From Plumapathes pennacea (taxonomy: Eukaryota; Cnidaria; Anthozoa; Antipatharia; Myriopathidae): a DNA stretch of 64,000 bases. Shown here piece by piece: positions 32,890 through 44,484 of the stretch (its first letter is position 1; every line of letters begins with the position of its first letter). Made by a program: the position numbers and the translations under genes. A model generated the notes under the pieces. It was given only the letters and a program-made list of their open reading frames with translations, was not told where the DNA came from and did not search any database. The DNA lies in NCBI GenBank assembly GCA_964036295.1, contig OZ038464.1:8356001-8420000 (forward strand). Direction: 5' to 3'.

Positions 32890-33830
32890 TTGCTCAAACA
32901 ACAAAGATTGTGATTCTTCAGCTCTTGAGGAGCGAAAAGCTTATTTGAGAGATTATGAAAGAAAGCAAAGAATGGATCAACAATACCTTGCTAAAGAGAA
33001 ACTAATGAGAATGCACATGAAACAGAAAAAGTAATCCCAAATTAAAACAAAAAGAAAATGAAGCTACGAAAATATACAGAGAAGGAAACCCAGATCATGT
33101 GAAAGAAAAAGACAGACAGGCCAGAAAAAGAAAAAGGGAAAGGACCCAGATCTTGTTAAAGGAACAGAGACAAGCCAAAAAAATAAAGGCAAAAAAAAAA
33201 AAAAAAAAAAGTAAAAAAAAAAAAAAACAACTAGTGAGACTAAAAGAAAAACAGATGAAGCAAAAACAAAGAGTAAACAAATTTAAAACCATTGAGGGTC
33301 TTATTAAACAATTTCATGAAAATATTAAATGTGGACCTGAGTATGTGTGTACTTGCTGTGATCAACTTTGGTACAAAGCTGGTGTAATTAGATGTCATGA
33401 ACATTCATTCAACTCAGATCTTATTGCATCAGATCTTAATGTGAACAATTCTGAATGGATTTGTAGAACTTGCCATCAAAACATCAAAGCTGGTAAGAAG
33501 CCAAGTTGTGCAAAGGCCAATAAAATGACACTCCCACATAAGCCACCAGAGTTAGAATTAACTGAGCTTGAAGAGAGACTTCTGGAAACATGGACATACT
33601 TTTACAAGAATCAGATGTGTCTGAAGGACATCGAATCTTCAGCTTTGCACCTGGTGAAGGCCAAAAGCCACTTGGATATACGGCTTATATTTATTGCAGT
33701 AAAAATTATTGTTTGCATCACTGGTAAACCTGTGGCTTCTGACAACCCTATCCTTTTTGTTTCGTATTTGGCCGCTGCTTACACAGATAAACATATTTGC
33801 AAGCTTTACGTGCCTCGTTAGACAGTGACT
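32890..33830 (+). pseudogene. Helitron-type N-terminal protein (DUF6570-like) fragment
   Basis: Starts after an acceptor-like TTTGTGCAG with ERKAYLRDYERKQRMD. A stop and frame change near 33,030 follow, then a long Lys-rich segment (including a poly-A tract at 33,190-33,230) and the Cys region YVCTCCDQLWYKAGVIRC, EWICRTCHQNIKAGKKPSC and PPELELTELEERLL. The last block is the motif I associate with the DUF6570 domain preceding the Rep-helicase of Helitrons. Downstream Rep and Pif1 helicase are absent. Confidence 0.65.
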
Positions 33831-34540
33831 GACACGGGTTTCATGCTTTTTACAGCAATCGGCAAGAGCAGATGACTTGGGAACAAATTTACTTATGTAG
33901 CGACGTACCTTTAGCCGCACGTGTTTGTTCTTTCGCAAAAGCCTTCAAACTTTGCGTAAAGGAATACGCGACGATTCTCTCGCTCGCTTCCGATTAATCT
34001 TACCCTTCCACGTAAAATGGTAACGCGACCGTCCGTCAAGCATTTCACGTTCAGATGTTTCTTCCGCAACACAATCCTTGCCATTCGGTCTGGCGACGTG
34101 ATAACTTGCGTCAATCACAACTGTAGAAGCACCCTCGTTTAACGGCTGCTCTTTGTTTACAAAACAGCGCAATGTCTGCATTTCATGATCACAGCATAAC
34201 AGCCATGTCGTTTCATTAATTTTAGTGTCGCTCAATCGCGGTATATTTTCGTAATCACAGCACAATGGCCATGTAATTTCAGTGTCACTGTGTAGCAGTG
34301 CCCTACATTCGTAGAAACACCCAGGCTCAATGGCCAAACAAACTTCGAATGCTTGACGACCATTACAAACAAGAATGAATTCCAGAAACAACTTCCACAC
34401 GAAGCTTCGACGTCTTCTGTTTGAACGTACTGCGTAACACGACCATGCCCAAATTTGGAAATTGACAAGCTCCTTCTTTGGAAATTCCTTATTTGGAAGT
34501 CCATTGTTGACACAGAAGCCTGGAAGGACACCGTGACAAC

Positions 34541-34576
34541 TTTAAGCTCGCCCCCACTTCGTGGGGCGAGCTTAAA
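34541..34576. repeat. Strong hairpin at the right edge of the Helitron-like insertion
   Basis: TTTAAGCTCGCCCC pairs with GGGGCGAGCTTAAA around a short CACTTCGT centre, about 16 bp of stem with one offset base. Helitron-like elements carry a subterminal 3' hairpin as a termination signal; position fits. Confidence 0.8.
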
Positions 34577-34955
34577 AATGACAGCAAACAATCAATTCAA
34601 CAAGAGAAAAACAACATGAAGTCATGAATTCAGTCAAAAATGTAGGACCATACGTATTTGGTCTTTCGTGTAGATACAGCACTTTTTCTTCATGTTCAAT
34701 AAACTTGATAGGTTTTCAACAGACAATTTAAAAAAGAAGAAAATGTTAACAAAAGTTTACATTTAGCAAGTGAATCAGGTGTGAAAATTGAAAATGGTTG
34801 GCAGTTCCTCACATGAAAAACAAACATAATGAAAGAACAAAGCAAAGAAAACTACTGTATTCCCCATAGGCATTTATTGGCCAGGTACAAAGGAAGAAAA
34901 GGAAGTGTTGTATTTCTTACCTACCCCTTGTTTCCTGGTGATAAGAATCGGCAAA

Positions 34956-35700
34956 TCACTCACATTGGCAGGGAGACTGCTGAGAAATTTCTGCACATCT
35001 TGTCACCCGAGAATAAGCACAAAGTCTTTTTGTTTCGCTTACAGGTGGTGCAGGTATAGTTCGGCCAGTCATACTTTGGTTGGCAACAAGCGGCCATGTT
35101 TCCTTGCACACCTTACAGTGAAGGTCTTCTTTGTAGCGGTGGAAGGCTGCCGGGTTGTCAGGGTTAGCCCATACACGGCTATGCAGATATTGTTGCCTCT
35201 GGAAGCGCCGTTCTTCGACAAGAAACGATCGTTGCTCACGGCGTCGATTGTTGGCCTTATTTTGAGCCTGAAGCCTGTGGGCCCTTTGTGCATTCGTTTC
35301 ATTGTGGCGTCGGGAAGCAGCTCGTTGTCGTTCGGCTTTCACGCGCTGTTTTTTTGCCTGAGTTGTTTCTTGGGCCCGCTTCTACCTATGATGCTCCCGA
35401 TCAGCTATAATGCGTTGCTCTCTTTCCTGGGTTGTATCCTGAGCTCGTTTCTGCTGATAATGCTCTCGGTCATATTGTTGTTTCGCTTTTTTGGCAGCGA
35501 CAGCACTGTCTGTTCACCGTCTGCACACGAGATGAATACACTGCTTCTGGCTTGTCTCACGAGTTTGTCTTAGTCTCGCTTGTTCTCTTTGTTTCTGAAG
35601 ACGAACTTGTTTCTTCTCTTGAGAGTGTTCGGTTTGATTCTTTGCTTGATTCATACTTGACGTATTTACTTCTTCAGCAAGAGTGTGACTCCTTCAACCT
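34956..35700 (-). pseudogene. Helitron-associated coiled-coil protein with Cys motif (copy B)
   Basis: The minus strand reads from about 35,700 down to 34,956 with frame changes. A basic coiled coil (KAERQRAASRRHNETNAQRA, RLQAQNKANNRRREQRSF) leads to HRYKEDLHCKVCKETWPLVA, a Cys-x2-Cys motif followed by Trp-Pro. This arrangement resembles the leader region of Helitron proteins. Related to the shorter copy A remnant. Confidence 0.55.
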
Positions 35701-36472
35701 CCAATAGTGTCCATTGCTTTGCAACGGACCAGCAGAACACCACGTGATCTACCCAGCAGACACCGCGGTGTGGGAAGGTCGCTCGTGAACGACAAACATT
35801 AAAACACAAGATTCGAGGTCGCAGAGGAAAGAGCCTGGGAACGAGGTTAGAGTGTTCTACCGCCTTTGGTATTGGTTAAGCAGCGATAGGAACTGGGGAC
35901 GAGGTCGTACGACAGACTGACAGACGAACATTAAATTTCGAGATGGTGACACGCTTGGAGTCTCCAAATGATGCGATACTACTGCATTAGCGTTGTGATT
36001 ATTTCCCTCGCTTCCCTCGCCCAAATCTACACGAAGCTTGCACGCAAAAGGCAGCACTTACTAAGCATTGTAAAACACTGTTTTTGTTTCAAAATACACA
36101 AAACAATCTCGAAGGTTTTTTTGTGTAAAATGTCGAGTGTACTGTACGAATTATATATTCTTGTTACGCATTTCTAGGAATGCCCAGGGCTACGCAAATG
36201 CACAGAATGCAGTGCGATGTCTGAGGGAGTCAATCAAATCTGCTGTGGAATTGAAGCACTTATAGACACCTTCACGGATTGCGATGCATGATGGGTGATC
36301 AGGGCAGATAAATCAGGGCAGTTGTCTTGGCAATCTCTGATTGATGAATGGTTACTGGATTTGAACGACCAACAAAACCACCTGGGAGATTCCAAGAGAA
36401 ACGGAAACACACAAGGCTGATTTTTTAAACAAGGTTTGGTCCTGGTGTAAACAAAATTTAGATCATTTATAC

Positions 36473-36783
36473 TGTAACGGACCGCGGCCAGTGCGCTCTG
36501 GCCTTTCACCGGAGCCTTAGAAGGCCAAAGAACAACTACAAAACGCAGCTTAGACACAAGTGAAGCAGAACGTTTATTAGTTGCGAAACCCGAGCTTATA
36601 TGGGGATCAGTGACAGTCAACTACGTCACATCCGACAGTAGCCAGGTACATGTGATGTGCAACACTGAAAACAAACCATATGGGGTTTCTCTCGACACGA
36701 CCGGTACAAATCATAATGACATTTTGTAGTGACTACAATACAGCAGAAGAGGGTAAATTCTGGCAAACTACAAGTTCGTTACA
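36473..36783 (-). mobile_element. Solo LTR (311 bp) with 4-bp target duplication
   Basis: Begins TGTAACGG and ends CGTTACA (inverted TG...CA borders) and is flanked by ATAC on both sides (36,469-36,472 and 36,784-36,787). On the minus strand it has a TATA-like CATATAAGC and an AATAAA hexamer 30 or so bases later, as in a promoter-terminator LTR. No internal coding region adjoins. Confidence 0.8.
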
Positions 36784-37416
36784 ATACAATAACCATGCCT
36801 GTAGGACCACGGCCAAACCTGGTCTTCATAGTCCGACGCCTACCCATATGTTTTAAAAATGCAGTTTAACTTGGCTAGCCCTGGTTTACGGAGTCTGTCT
36901 AAACTTCAGTTTAGCAATAAGCCAGGTCTGTGTTTACAGGCTCTTGGTAGACTTTGTCTCAATTTTCTAAAACCGCCACATACAATAAAATCACTTTATA
37001 ATTGAAACGCCTCCATTTCCGATTTCATACACTTTCAAAACCGTATTCGAAATTCTTAGTTTTTAAAATCCTACTGAAGGCGGGCTGAAGGCGAAAACGC
37101 CTACAATCACGGTCAAAAGTCGTTGGGACGCTCCACTTACGCACATCCGGAGCACAATGTAAATCTGTACAACCTATGGGGGTCTTATATTTCTTGTTTT
37201 CAAGTCCCTCCCCCTCCCCTCCATTCAATGTTGGCCCGTGGTGCAGCTATAAGCCGAACCATGCTCAACTACCCAACATTGAATGGGGGGAGGGGGTAAA
37301 CTTGAAATCATCCCAACAATTTTGACCATGATTGTAGATACTAGGAGTTCCATAAAATTAAATGCTGCCTACCCGCTCATTCTAGATATATAGACATTGA
37401 TACAGCTGTATTTCTA

Positions 37417-37740
37417 AGGGTGCATTCTTTTGAGACTATTCCGTCTATTCCTATTCCGGAATAGGAATAACAGGATACAAGTTCCCAAAAGAACAGACTT
37501 TGCGCTATTCCGAAAACAGAATTGCTGACGTGACAGAATACGGCCGAAAATACCAAAAGAACGCGATTATCGGCTATTCTGTCTATTCCGAACAAACTGC
37601 TATTCCGTCTATTCCGTCTATTCTGCTATCGGGATCAGAATTGACGGAATAATATTCCGTTCATTCCGGAATCAGAATAGGTCCCAAAATAACTATTCCG
37701 GAATAGCAGTAGACGGAATAGTCCCAAAAGAACGCGCCCT
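37417..37740. mobile_element. 324-bp MITE with ~48-bp inverted ends
   Basis: Ends AGGGTGCATTCTTTTG and its inverted counterpart CAAAAGAACGCGCCCT; the inverted match continues through CTATTCCGTCTA and CTATTCCGGAATAG. The interior is built from many CTATTCCG/CGGAATAG repeats, including the perfect palindrome ATTCCTATTCCGGAATAGGA at about 37,449. No coding capacity. No convincing target duplication. Confidence 0.85.
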
Positions 37741-38037
37741 AAAATGCATTCCAAATTCTAAAACTGTAATCGTTTGCTGTATGTGGCCCTACACATCGGC
37801 ACTCGTTTTTGCTGACCATATTGGGTCAGTTGGCTTAAAAGCCACCGAGTGAAATGACTAAATTTGATTGTTTTAAGTTCGCACTGGGTCTATGGGACGC
37901 GGGTCGCTAAACAAGTGGCATGCATGTGCGGGTCGCCACATGCTTGATACATGCTCAGGTTACAACTCTGTGCACAGAGCCTCATTTTTTCACTAACTTC
38001 ACCTGTGCTCATTCTCGGGTACATAACACATACATAC

Positions 38038-41000
38038 CTTCTTTCCAGCTTGGACCCCACATTCCTGCGAACACTAAGAACTTTTTCGACGAGGTAGGTT
38101 GGAGTGTCTGATGGCGAGATGGTCAAAGTTCTTGTCTCCTGTAAAAGATGAATTGAACATAAATAGCTTCCTCCCTCAAGACGTCGCAAGGTGTAGTTAC
38201 TTTTGCAAGTCAATCTAAAATGTAAAAGGTTACTGAGAAATAGACCAGAAACAAGCGTGAGTGTCTAATCGCCCGTTCTAAACACCAAGAAACAGATGAA
38301 AGCACGTAAGGCTGCTTCTTTTGATGTGGCTTCTCCAACTAGCAAGTTAAGAATGTCTCTAGTCTTCTAGGGCCTGATAGCAAAGCTTGAGTTAAAGAAA
38401 AAAGTGAAGTTAAACCGGCAGTAGAATACTGCCTCCCTTGTTAATAGTGAGGTTAACTTTCTGTTAATGAACAAAACTAGGGTAGCAAACAAAGTGTGAA
38501 TCCGTGTAATTTACTAGGATAATTCTAGAGTGAAAATCATTAAAAGATGCATTTGTTGTGTTGCTAAATGTCTAATTTCACTTGTGATCTGGATCACATT
38601 TCCATAGTCACTAATGATGTGGGTCAGGTATCAAAGTTCGTGCATGTGACCAAATATTATTCCCCCATTGGCTGATAACCTCATCCATAAATAATAAGTT
38701 TGAGAACTAGAAATACAAAGGATTCCCAACAGGTTTGGGTACGGAATGCAGTGATTTTGTTTATTATTGAAAATATCATCTTTTTCTGGTAAACTAAACA
38801 TATTTGGCTTCCTTTGTGAAATTTCTTTGCTCTAAGATACCGTAAGTAAATTGGAAATTAGCTCAGGTGATTGCATGACTTGTTTTATATTGCATCTGAA
38901 AAGCAGTCTGGAAATAACAAGCACGACAATCCTAAAAAAATACATGTTCATGCTTAAAACATTTTGGGTTTTTCACAATATTTGTACAGGAGTCAAAATG
39001 CACATACAGTGCAGCCTCCCTGAGCAACCACCCTTTGTAGGCAACCACCTCTTTTAAAAATGGGGGCGCACCTACATCGGCGTAAGCGACCACTTCTCAT
39101 AAGTGCCCGCGACCCCATTGAGGCTCACTGCTTATTATATTGTTCTTTTTTTTACCTTCGGTAAGCGACCACTCTATGCTCCCTAAAAGCAAATTTTTGA
39201 GCAAGGACTAACTTCCTTGCAGAAACTGGATCCGACAAAACACTAACATATGTAATGTAACGTGCAACAGGACATAAGGTTGATTTCCTAAAACACAAGT
39301 TGTTTTGCACTCATTAAAACTGCGCTTTTTGACACTGGTTGTGGCTAAAAGCTGGATTGCATATAGGCATAGAAATTCCCGTAAATGACCACTTAGGCCC
39401 TGTTTACATGGTAGGAGGTTCACCCTCTTCTATTGAAATTCCTTGTTCCATTTACATGACAGGTAGGGTCAACCTAGGAGGAGGCTTACCCTATCTCCTT
39501 GCTTGGGTACACTCCCAGCAGAAACAACTTTCGGCCATGTAAATGCTCAAGGTAGGGTTACCCTCCCAGAGGATTCTCACAACTGCTCATTGCCTTTCAG
39601 GCTCTTGGTGAGATAGCCCTATGGATAGCACTTGGCATGTAAAGGGGGGCTATCTTCTGACCCTTCTAGGAGGGTGTCCTTTCTTCCATATAAACAGGGC
39701 ATTAAAAACGAAAGAAGGTGGTTGCTTATGGGAGGTTCTACTATGTACATTTACTTACAAACTCCTGTCAACATGCACTTACCTCGTCAAGATTGGCGAA
39801 ATTGTCACTGTCCACATAAGAAAACAGCCTCTTGCTAGGAATATCCCCTTTAGATCTGTAAGGCAATGTAAACAGATCACAATGTGATGGCAACATTGCT
39901 GGCGCTTTGTTGCCTCATTTTGCCACGCGCGAAACACAAGAAATGTTTCTGTAAAACTGCACAAACTTTTGTTGTGTGTGCACTGAGTCCAACAAATGCT
40001 GCACATTTTGCCACCCTGGAAACATTGAAGGACACAAAATTGTGGCCACAATGCATCCATGATTTGCCTTTCTCTTTAGTACTCAGTAGAAAGAGGAGCC
40101 CTACATGAGCGTAGTGAGCAATTTTCGTGGTGTACTTGGAAGGGGGTCAGAAATGCAATTTTCTTAGTTTTCCAGGGGACATTTTCTATAAATCAACATG
40201 TAAAACGCAAAATTTTCCTTTTTTTTCTGTCGTTATCAACTTCATTTTTTTTGTGTGTGTTTCTGATCAGAGGCAGCTATGCATGGTTACAACAGAAGAA
40301 GATAGGCAGTCCTGCTACTACATATGTTCAAAGATGTAGAATGGAACAAGGTCTATGTCAAGGTTACAACCACCACACTATCAAAATTAGGAGTATCATA
40401 CAGCAGCTGAAAGACTCAAGAAGAGGAAATTCAACCATATGTCACAATCAAACCCAAAATGCAGTAACTACCTTCCTCGGGAAACCTGTCTCTTAGAATG
40501 GCTATCAAACCAAGCCCCACAGAGTGGACAGTCAATAATTTCTTTGGGCCTGGATGGCACTGAGTTTAACCCTTTAACCCAAGAGTGATCAACTTAAATT
40601 TCTCACTAGAAATATATGATACAGTAAGGAGAACTTTGCTTTTGATACCTTATTAGCATGATAGCTGATTAATCTATACTCTTACTACATCATTCATACA
40701 TTTTCTCATTAAAGGTTAGGAGAATCTACATTTTGATCTTGGGAGTTACAGGGTTAAAAAATACAGACTAGATCTTAATACTTCATTACCATTTTTGGAA
40801 GTCAGGAATTGGCACACGCTGGCTTGTTTGTGTAATTTATGCAGTGGAGAGTCTGCCATGAAGTAAATATTAATTTCGATTTGTACCTTACCTACTTACT
40901 GTAACCTGATTAGAAGGAAATGAGGCCCAATCAACCTTGAGAACATGAAGCCACTCTTCATGTTCTCAAGGTTTTCTCAAAAACTACTGATAGATGACAT

Positions 41001-43848
41001 CAAACGCAACCGAACGAACAATAGACTAATCAACAGGACAAAAGAACATCAACTGACCAATAACGAAACACAACCAAGCCGACTCGACCAACCATAGACC
41101 GACATAACGGACCAATCACTTCTACAACCAGAGACATATATACCGCCATCTGACGAATACTTTTCACTTGACTCTGAAGATGACTTCCGCTCAGGTAGTC
41201 GAAACGTCAGTCACCAACAACAGTCTTTCTGGAGACTACTCTAACCCGGACGATCACAACCAACCTAATGAAGCCACTCTGGCAATAACAATATTTGTCT
41301 TTCCTGATACTTCTTTCATGTCTCACACAGCTGGACCCTGAGTTTCCATCAGGGTTATCACACTGGCACAATATTAATTATTGAAATGCTGCCCATTTTT
41401 CTGTTTTTACCATCATCATATGATAGTTTGAGATCACACTCTCCAGTAATCTTAATATGAAATTACTGTATGACATCAATCTGGCTGTATCTCAAAACAA
41501 AACATTTTCCAACCATCATTTATTTTTGCTTGAACATCTGCAATTGCCTGTAGAACAAAAATTGCACTGGTATAACATGATACAACCTACCTGAGTTTCA
41601 TTATCTCTGCATGATAGCTCTGCTCCAGTGGACCAAAGCAATTATTTGGGTCTTCATATAGCTCTACTTCTCTCTGTAAAAGAATATTACAGTACAATAT
41701 ATCTGTCAATATGGAGTGTGTGCTCAGCAGCCATGAACAATAGAATTTTACTCCTCTGGCTATTGTTGTGCAAATATTTTGCATTGTTCCAACATGGCCG
41801 CCTTGCACACACACACTCTTATAATATACTATTTTTAATTTATGACTACATGAACCTGCCATTACAATCACTATAATTTCAACAACCGGAAATACAGTAC
41901 TGTACCCTGTAAATGCTTTAATAACCTCCAAACCCCCTGTATAAGATCAATGTTTTTCAATACCCCCTTCTAATAAGCTCCTCACCAACCCACCCCCAAA
42001 AGTACTACTATTATAGTACCCTTGAGTGTTCCATAGACAAATAACGCTGAAACCTTAAGATGTTGGCTGCATTCACAGGATATACTGTAACATGAAAATG
42101 TTGTTACAGATCATTTAACAAAATTTATCAAAAGTTAAAATAATGATTAATAATTCATCAGATTTTTATTGGCATCTACAAAGTATGCATGTGACTCAAA
42201 TGCTGAACTCCGATTAGTTTGCAAACTTATGCATTATTAATGAATTTTACAAAATAATATTTGCTATGCTTCTCTCATAGCCTGGCTCAGGATTATGAGG
42301 TATTCAATACTTTTCTAAGTATGTTTGCAAGTAATATTTACAAACTACTTAGTATTGCAATAGAATGCTTCTGGGATGACTGTTGAAAACCAAAACTAAA
42401 GCAATCATAGAGGCAAGCAAAAACAAGTTGGACCAATTAAAAGTATGAGAAAAACCAAAACCAATAACCAAGTACAGTAATTGTGATTGGTTTTACTATT
42501 TTTTTTATATCCAATCAGGAGTGCGAGAACATGCTATCGCCACTTGCCTTCTTGTGTGAGAATATCACAACCAGGTTTTGCTTTTGCTCTTCTTTGGCCA
42601 AGAATGTTGCTAAACTTGTTAGGACCAATTGGAAAGCATAGCAAACGCAAAACCAAAGCAACCACACAATTACTTTTGAGAGCCATCCAAAAACGGCTCT
42701 AAGGAACAGTCAATGAGACTAAGTCAATGCAAAGCAATTGACTACATCACTAATGTACATTCCTTACCTGACGAAACACCTTTTGTTGCCAATGAAACCT
42801 TAATTCCTCTGAGTCAGAATCCCTAGCACCACCTCCTATGAGAGAACCAACAGTAAGTACCATGTACAGTATATACACTTATATAAACACTTTGGCAAAT
42901 GATTTTGAATTTTTTGAACATCCAAAGCATTTATATAAGAATACAAAGACATGCAAGTTATATTGCTTAAATATGTACAGTAGCTGTACAGTATATATAC
43001 AGTCAACACAATATTGCTTGCAAAACATATCACACAAGTATACACTGAGATTGAAAACTTGCATTGAGTTTCAACCAGGGTATCCCATAGATGGATAAAA
43101 TTTAACCCCTCACTCTGGGAGCTCAAAAGAAAGGGACAAAAATCTGTCCAGAGATGCTCTAGCACCAAAATAATGCCACAATAAATTACTTATATGAACA
43201 AGGTCAGTGTGATAAAGCTTTATTATTTCTGCTAAAATCGCAGTTTAAAGTACAACTTTCATTACATTCTACCTATGCACACACGCATTTACATGCCTAC
43301 TCTTTGGCAGTCCCTTCAAAATTACTGTCACTGTCTTGGTGATCTTCTTAATAGATTTATACCAAGCCCACCCCACCTAAAATGCCACCTGCCATGGCCA
43401 GTGAATCTACTGTTTTTTGTTTTGTTTGTGTAATCAAAGTGCATCACTATGATGTATATATACAATTTCAACACTTACTTACAACGACCCATACGATTGG
43501 GCCACACCTGACCTTGTGATTGATTAGCACCACCTATCGCCCGTGCTTGCATTTCCGGTGCCTCTCCTGCTACTTCAGCCCTCTCCAGTGGATTATTATC
43601 ACCTTGCTGTGATCCAATTTGAAACTCTGGAAGAAAACTAGCTGCTGTTACTCTCCGCAATTTTACTCTGCAACCAGCGAGATATCTCAGCTCAGCTTAT
43701 TGAGCAGAATTACATTCAACTTAGACAACAAAACGTACACAAATAACCACAATAAAACTATATTGAAGCTGTACCTAATAGCAAAGTTCTTTGGTGAGTC
43801 TAGTGTTCCATAATGGCCAACTTTGACATCCTCCAACGAATCCGCCAT
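38038..43848 (-). CDS. Unrecognised multi-exon gene, first six coding exons
   Basis: Six exons on the minus strand with consistent phases: 43,775-43,848 (ATG; MADSLEDVKVGHYGTLDSPK), 43,483-43,685 (EFQIGSQQGDNNPLERAE), 42,768-42,832 (SDSEELRFHWQQKVFRQ), 41,591-41,673 (EVELYEDPNNCFGPLEQSYH), 39,783-39,855 (SKRLFSYVDSDNFANLDE) and 38,038-38,138 (TRTLTISPSDTPTYLVEKVL). Each has a GT donor and AG acceptor and each junction keeps frame. This strongly supports a real, spliced host gene. No signal peptide or membrane segment in this part; soluble and charged. The gene continues leftwards in phase 2; exons at 28,983-29,102 and 28,538-28,580 may be its continuation. I do not recognise the family. Introns hold a MITE, a Penelope-like tail and AT-rich DNA. 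Confidence 0.75.
38139..39395. other. Intron of the minus-strand gene with degenerate repeat
   Basis: AT-rich, no exons found. Around 39,000-39,200 is a block of GCAACCACC/GTAAGCGACCAC-type repeats (for example GTAAGCGACCACT at about 39,160), a dispersed repeat not otherwise assigned. Confidence 0.5.
39396..39700. mobile_element. ~305-bp MITE-like element
   Basis: GGCCCTGTTTACATGG at the left and CCATATAAACAGGGC at the right form ~15-bp inverted ends. The interior has repeated AGGGT-ACCCT motifs. It lies in the intron just upstream of the exon at 39,783. No target duplication confirmed. Confidence 0.65.
39856..40944. other. Intron sequence, nothing recognised
   Basis: Small ORFs on both strands (for example 40,251-40,496) have no splice support or recognisable content. 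Confidence 0.5.
40958..41267 (+). mobile_element. Penelope-like 3' fragment with 13-bp target duplication
   Basis: Flanked by ATGAAGCCACTCT at 40,945-40,957 and 41,268-41,280. The first 14 bases after the left copy are the inverse complement of the sequence just before it, making a perfect 16-bp-arm hairpin (CCTTGAGAACATGAAG / CTTCATGTTCTCAAGG). The fragment ends with ACTCTGAAGATGACTTCC, GTAGTCGAAACGTCAG and CGGACGATCACAACC, a tail I know from cnidarian Penelope-like elements. Long target duplications and inverted 5' flank copies are typical of that group. Confidence 0.65.
42370..42703. repeat. MITE-like repeat, CAAAACCAAA family, copy 1
   Basis: Ends with AAAACGGCTCTAAG at the right; near the left GACTGTTGAAAACCAAAACT. 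The interior is rich in CCAATTGG/AAACCAAA motifs. Shares ends with 48,480-48,620, including the GACTGTTGAAAACC / GGTTTTCGACAGTC block. Confidence 0.6.
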
Positions 43849-43866
43849 GTTTTGCGATAATGGAGC

Positions 43867-43900
43867 TACCGCTGACTCCAGCCGCCTGGAGTCAGCGGTA
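43867..43900. promoter_or_regulatory. Perfect 15-bp hairpin just upstream of the ATG
   Basis: TACCGCTGACTCCAG and CTGGAGTCAGCGGTA around the loop CCGC. It lies 18 bases upstream of the start codon at 43,848 of the minus-strand gene, so it would be in the 5' UTR if transcription starts upstream. It could inhibit scanning, bind a protein, or be a promoter palindrome. Confidence 0.75.
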
Positions 43901-44004
43901 TGGAACGTGGGCAAATTTGCCGGTGAGCGAGCCCGCGCAAAGTTAAACCGTTAGCACTTGTTCACACGTTTCAAAAGGAGGTTCATTAAATATTCATGTT
44001 GACT

Positions 44005-44484
44005 CACAGTGTGTTCAGTCCATTTGTGACTGCAAACTCAATCCTCAGAATTATTTCGGTGTATTTTTCATTTCTGGTATTTAATGAACATTGCGAAACA
44101 AAGGCTACATGATCGAATGAAAGAAACACTTCAACAGGCAATGTACGATACGCAGAAGAATTTTATGAGGCAACAGATGTCATGTACAGAGTAAAGCATA
44201 AAGGTCATTGTTTTACGGCTAAAGCTAACTGAAGCTTTTTCGCCCTGTTATCTTCCCAAAAGTATTTCGTGTCGCCACAGAAAGTTTCGTCGGGACTAAA
44301 TACTTATCGGCGACAGAGATATTTGCAATACCCCAGCGGTATCATCAAACATTTGTTTACGGCTATTCTCAAAGCTTGTGCGGTGAACGCGAGCCAAAAT
44401 CTTTTCCTAAAATCCAGTTTATCCGTGCATATTCCAGAGCCAAATGGCGTTGAGTTTGAATGGGATGCAGTTAACTTTTTCGCT
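44005..44484 (+). repeat. Dispersed repeat R1, copy 2 (partial)
   Basis: Same landmarks as copy 1 but without the first ~130 bases. It is followed immediately by a fuller copy, so the two stand in tandem. Confidence 0.85.

Larger units (their letters stand above)
32541..34577 (+). mobile_element. Helitron-like insertion inside repeat copy B
   Basis: Copy A and copy B align up to CATATACTGTA and resume at TGACAGCAAACA, defining a clean 2.04-kb insertion. It begins TCAAAGCAGC after an A and carries a plus-strand gene with a Helitron-type N-terminal domain. It ends just after a strong hairpin at 34,541-34,576. The 5' TC and the 3' hairpin fit Helitron-like ends; a canonical CTRR 3' end is not clear. 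Confidence 0.6.
30914..35860. repeat. Long dispersed repeat, copy B, split by two insertions
   Basis: Matches copy A (20,882-22,380) in three blocks: 30,914-31,212, 32,287-32,541 and 34,577-35,860. The gaps are insertions of ~1.07 kb (31,213-32,286, containing a dispersed repeat copy) and ~2.04 kb (32,541-34,577, Helitron-like). Copy B retains the longer minus-strand coding region. Confidence 0.85.

Noticed and set aside
33095-33292. Phe-rich minus-strand ORF
   Set aside because: Antisense shadow of the Lys-rich Helitron-type gene and its poly-A tract.
41175-41215. Hammerhead-ribozyme-like string CTGAAGA ... GAAAC in the Penelope-like tail
   Set aside because: The two core boxes are present and some stem II pairing (GACT/AGTC) is possible, but there is an unpaired base at the core, and stems I and III with the cleavage triplet cannot be formed. 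Not called.
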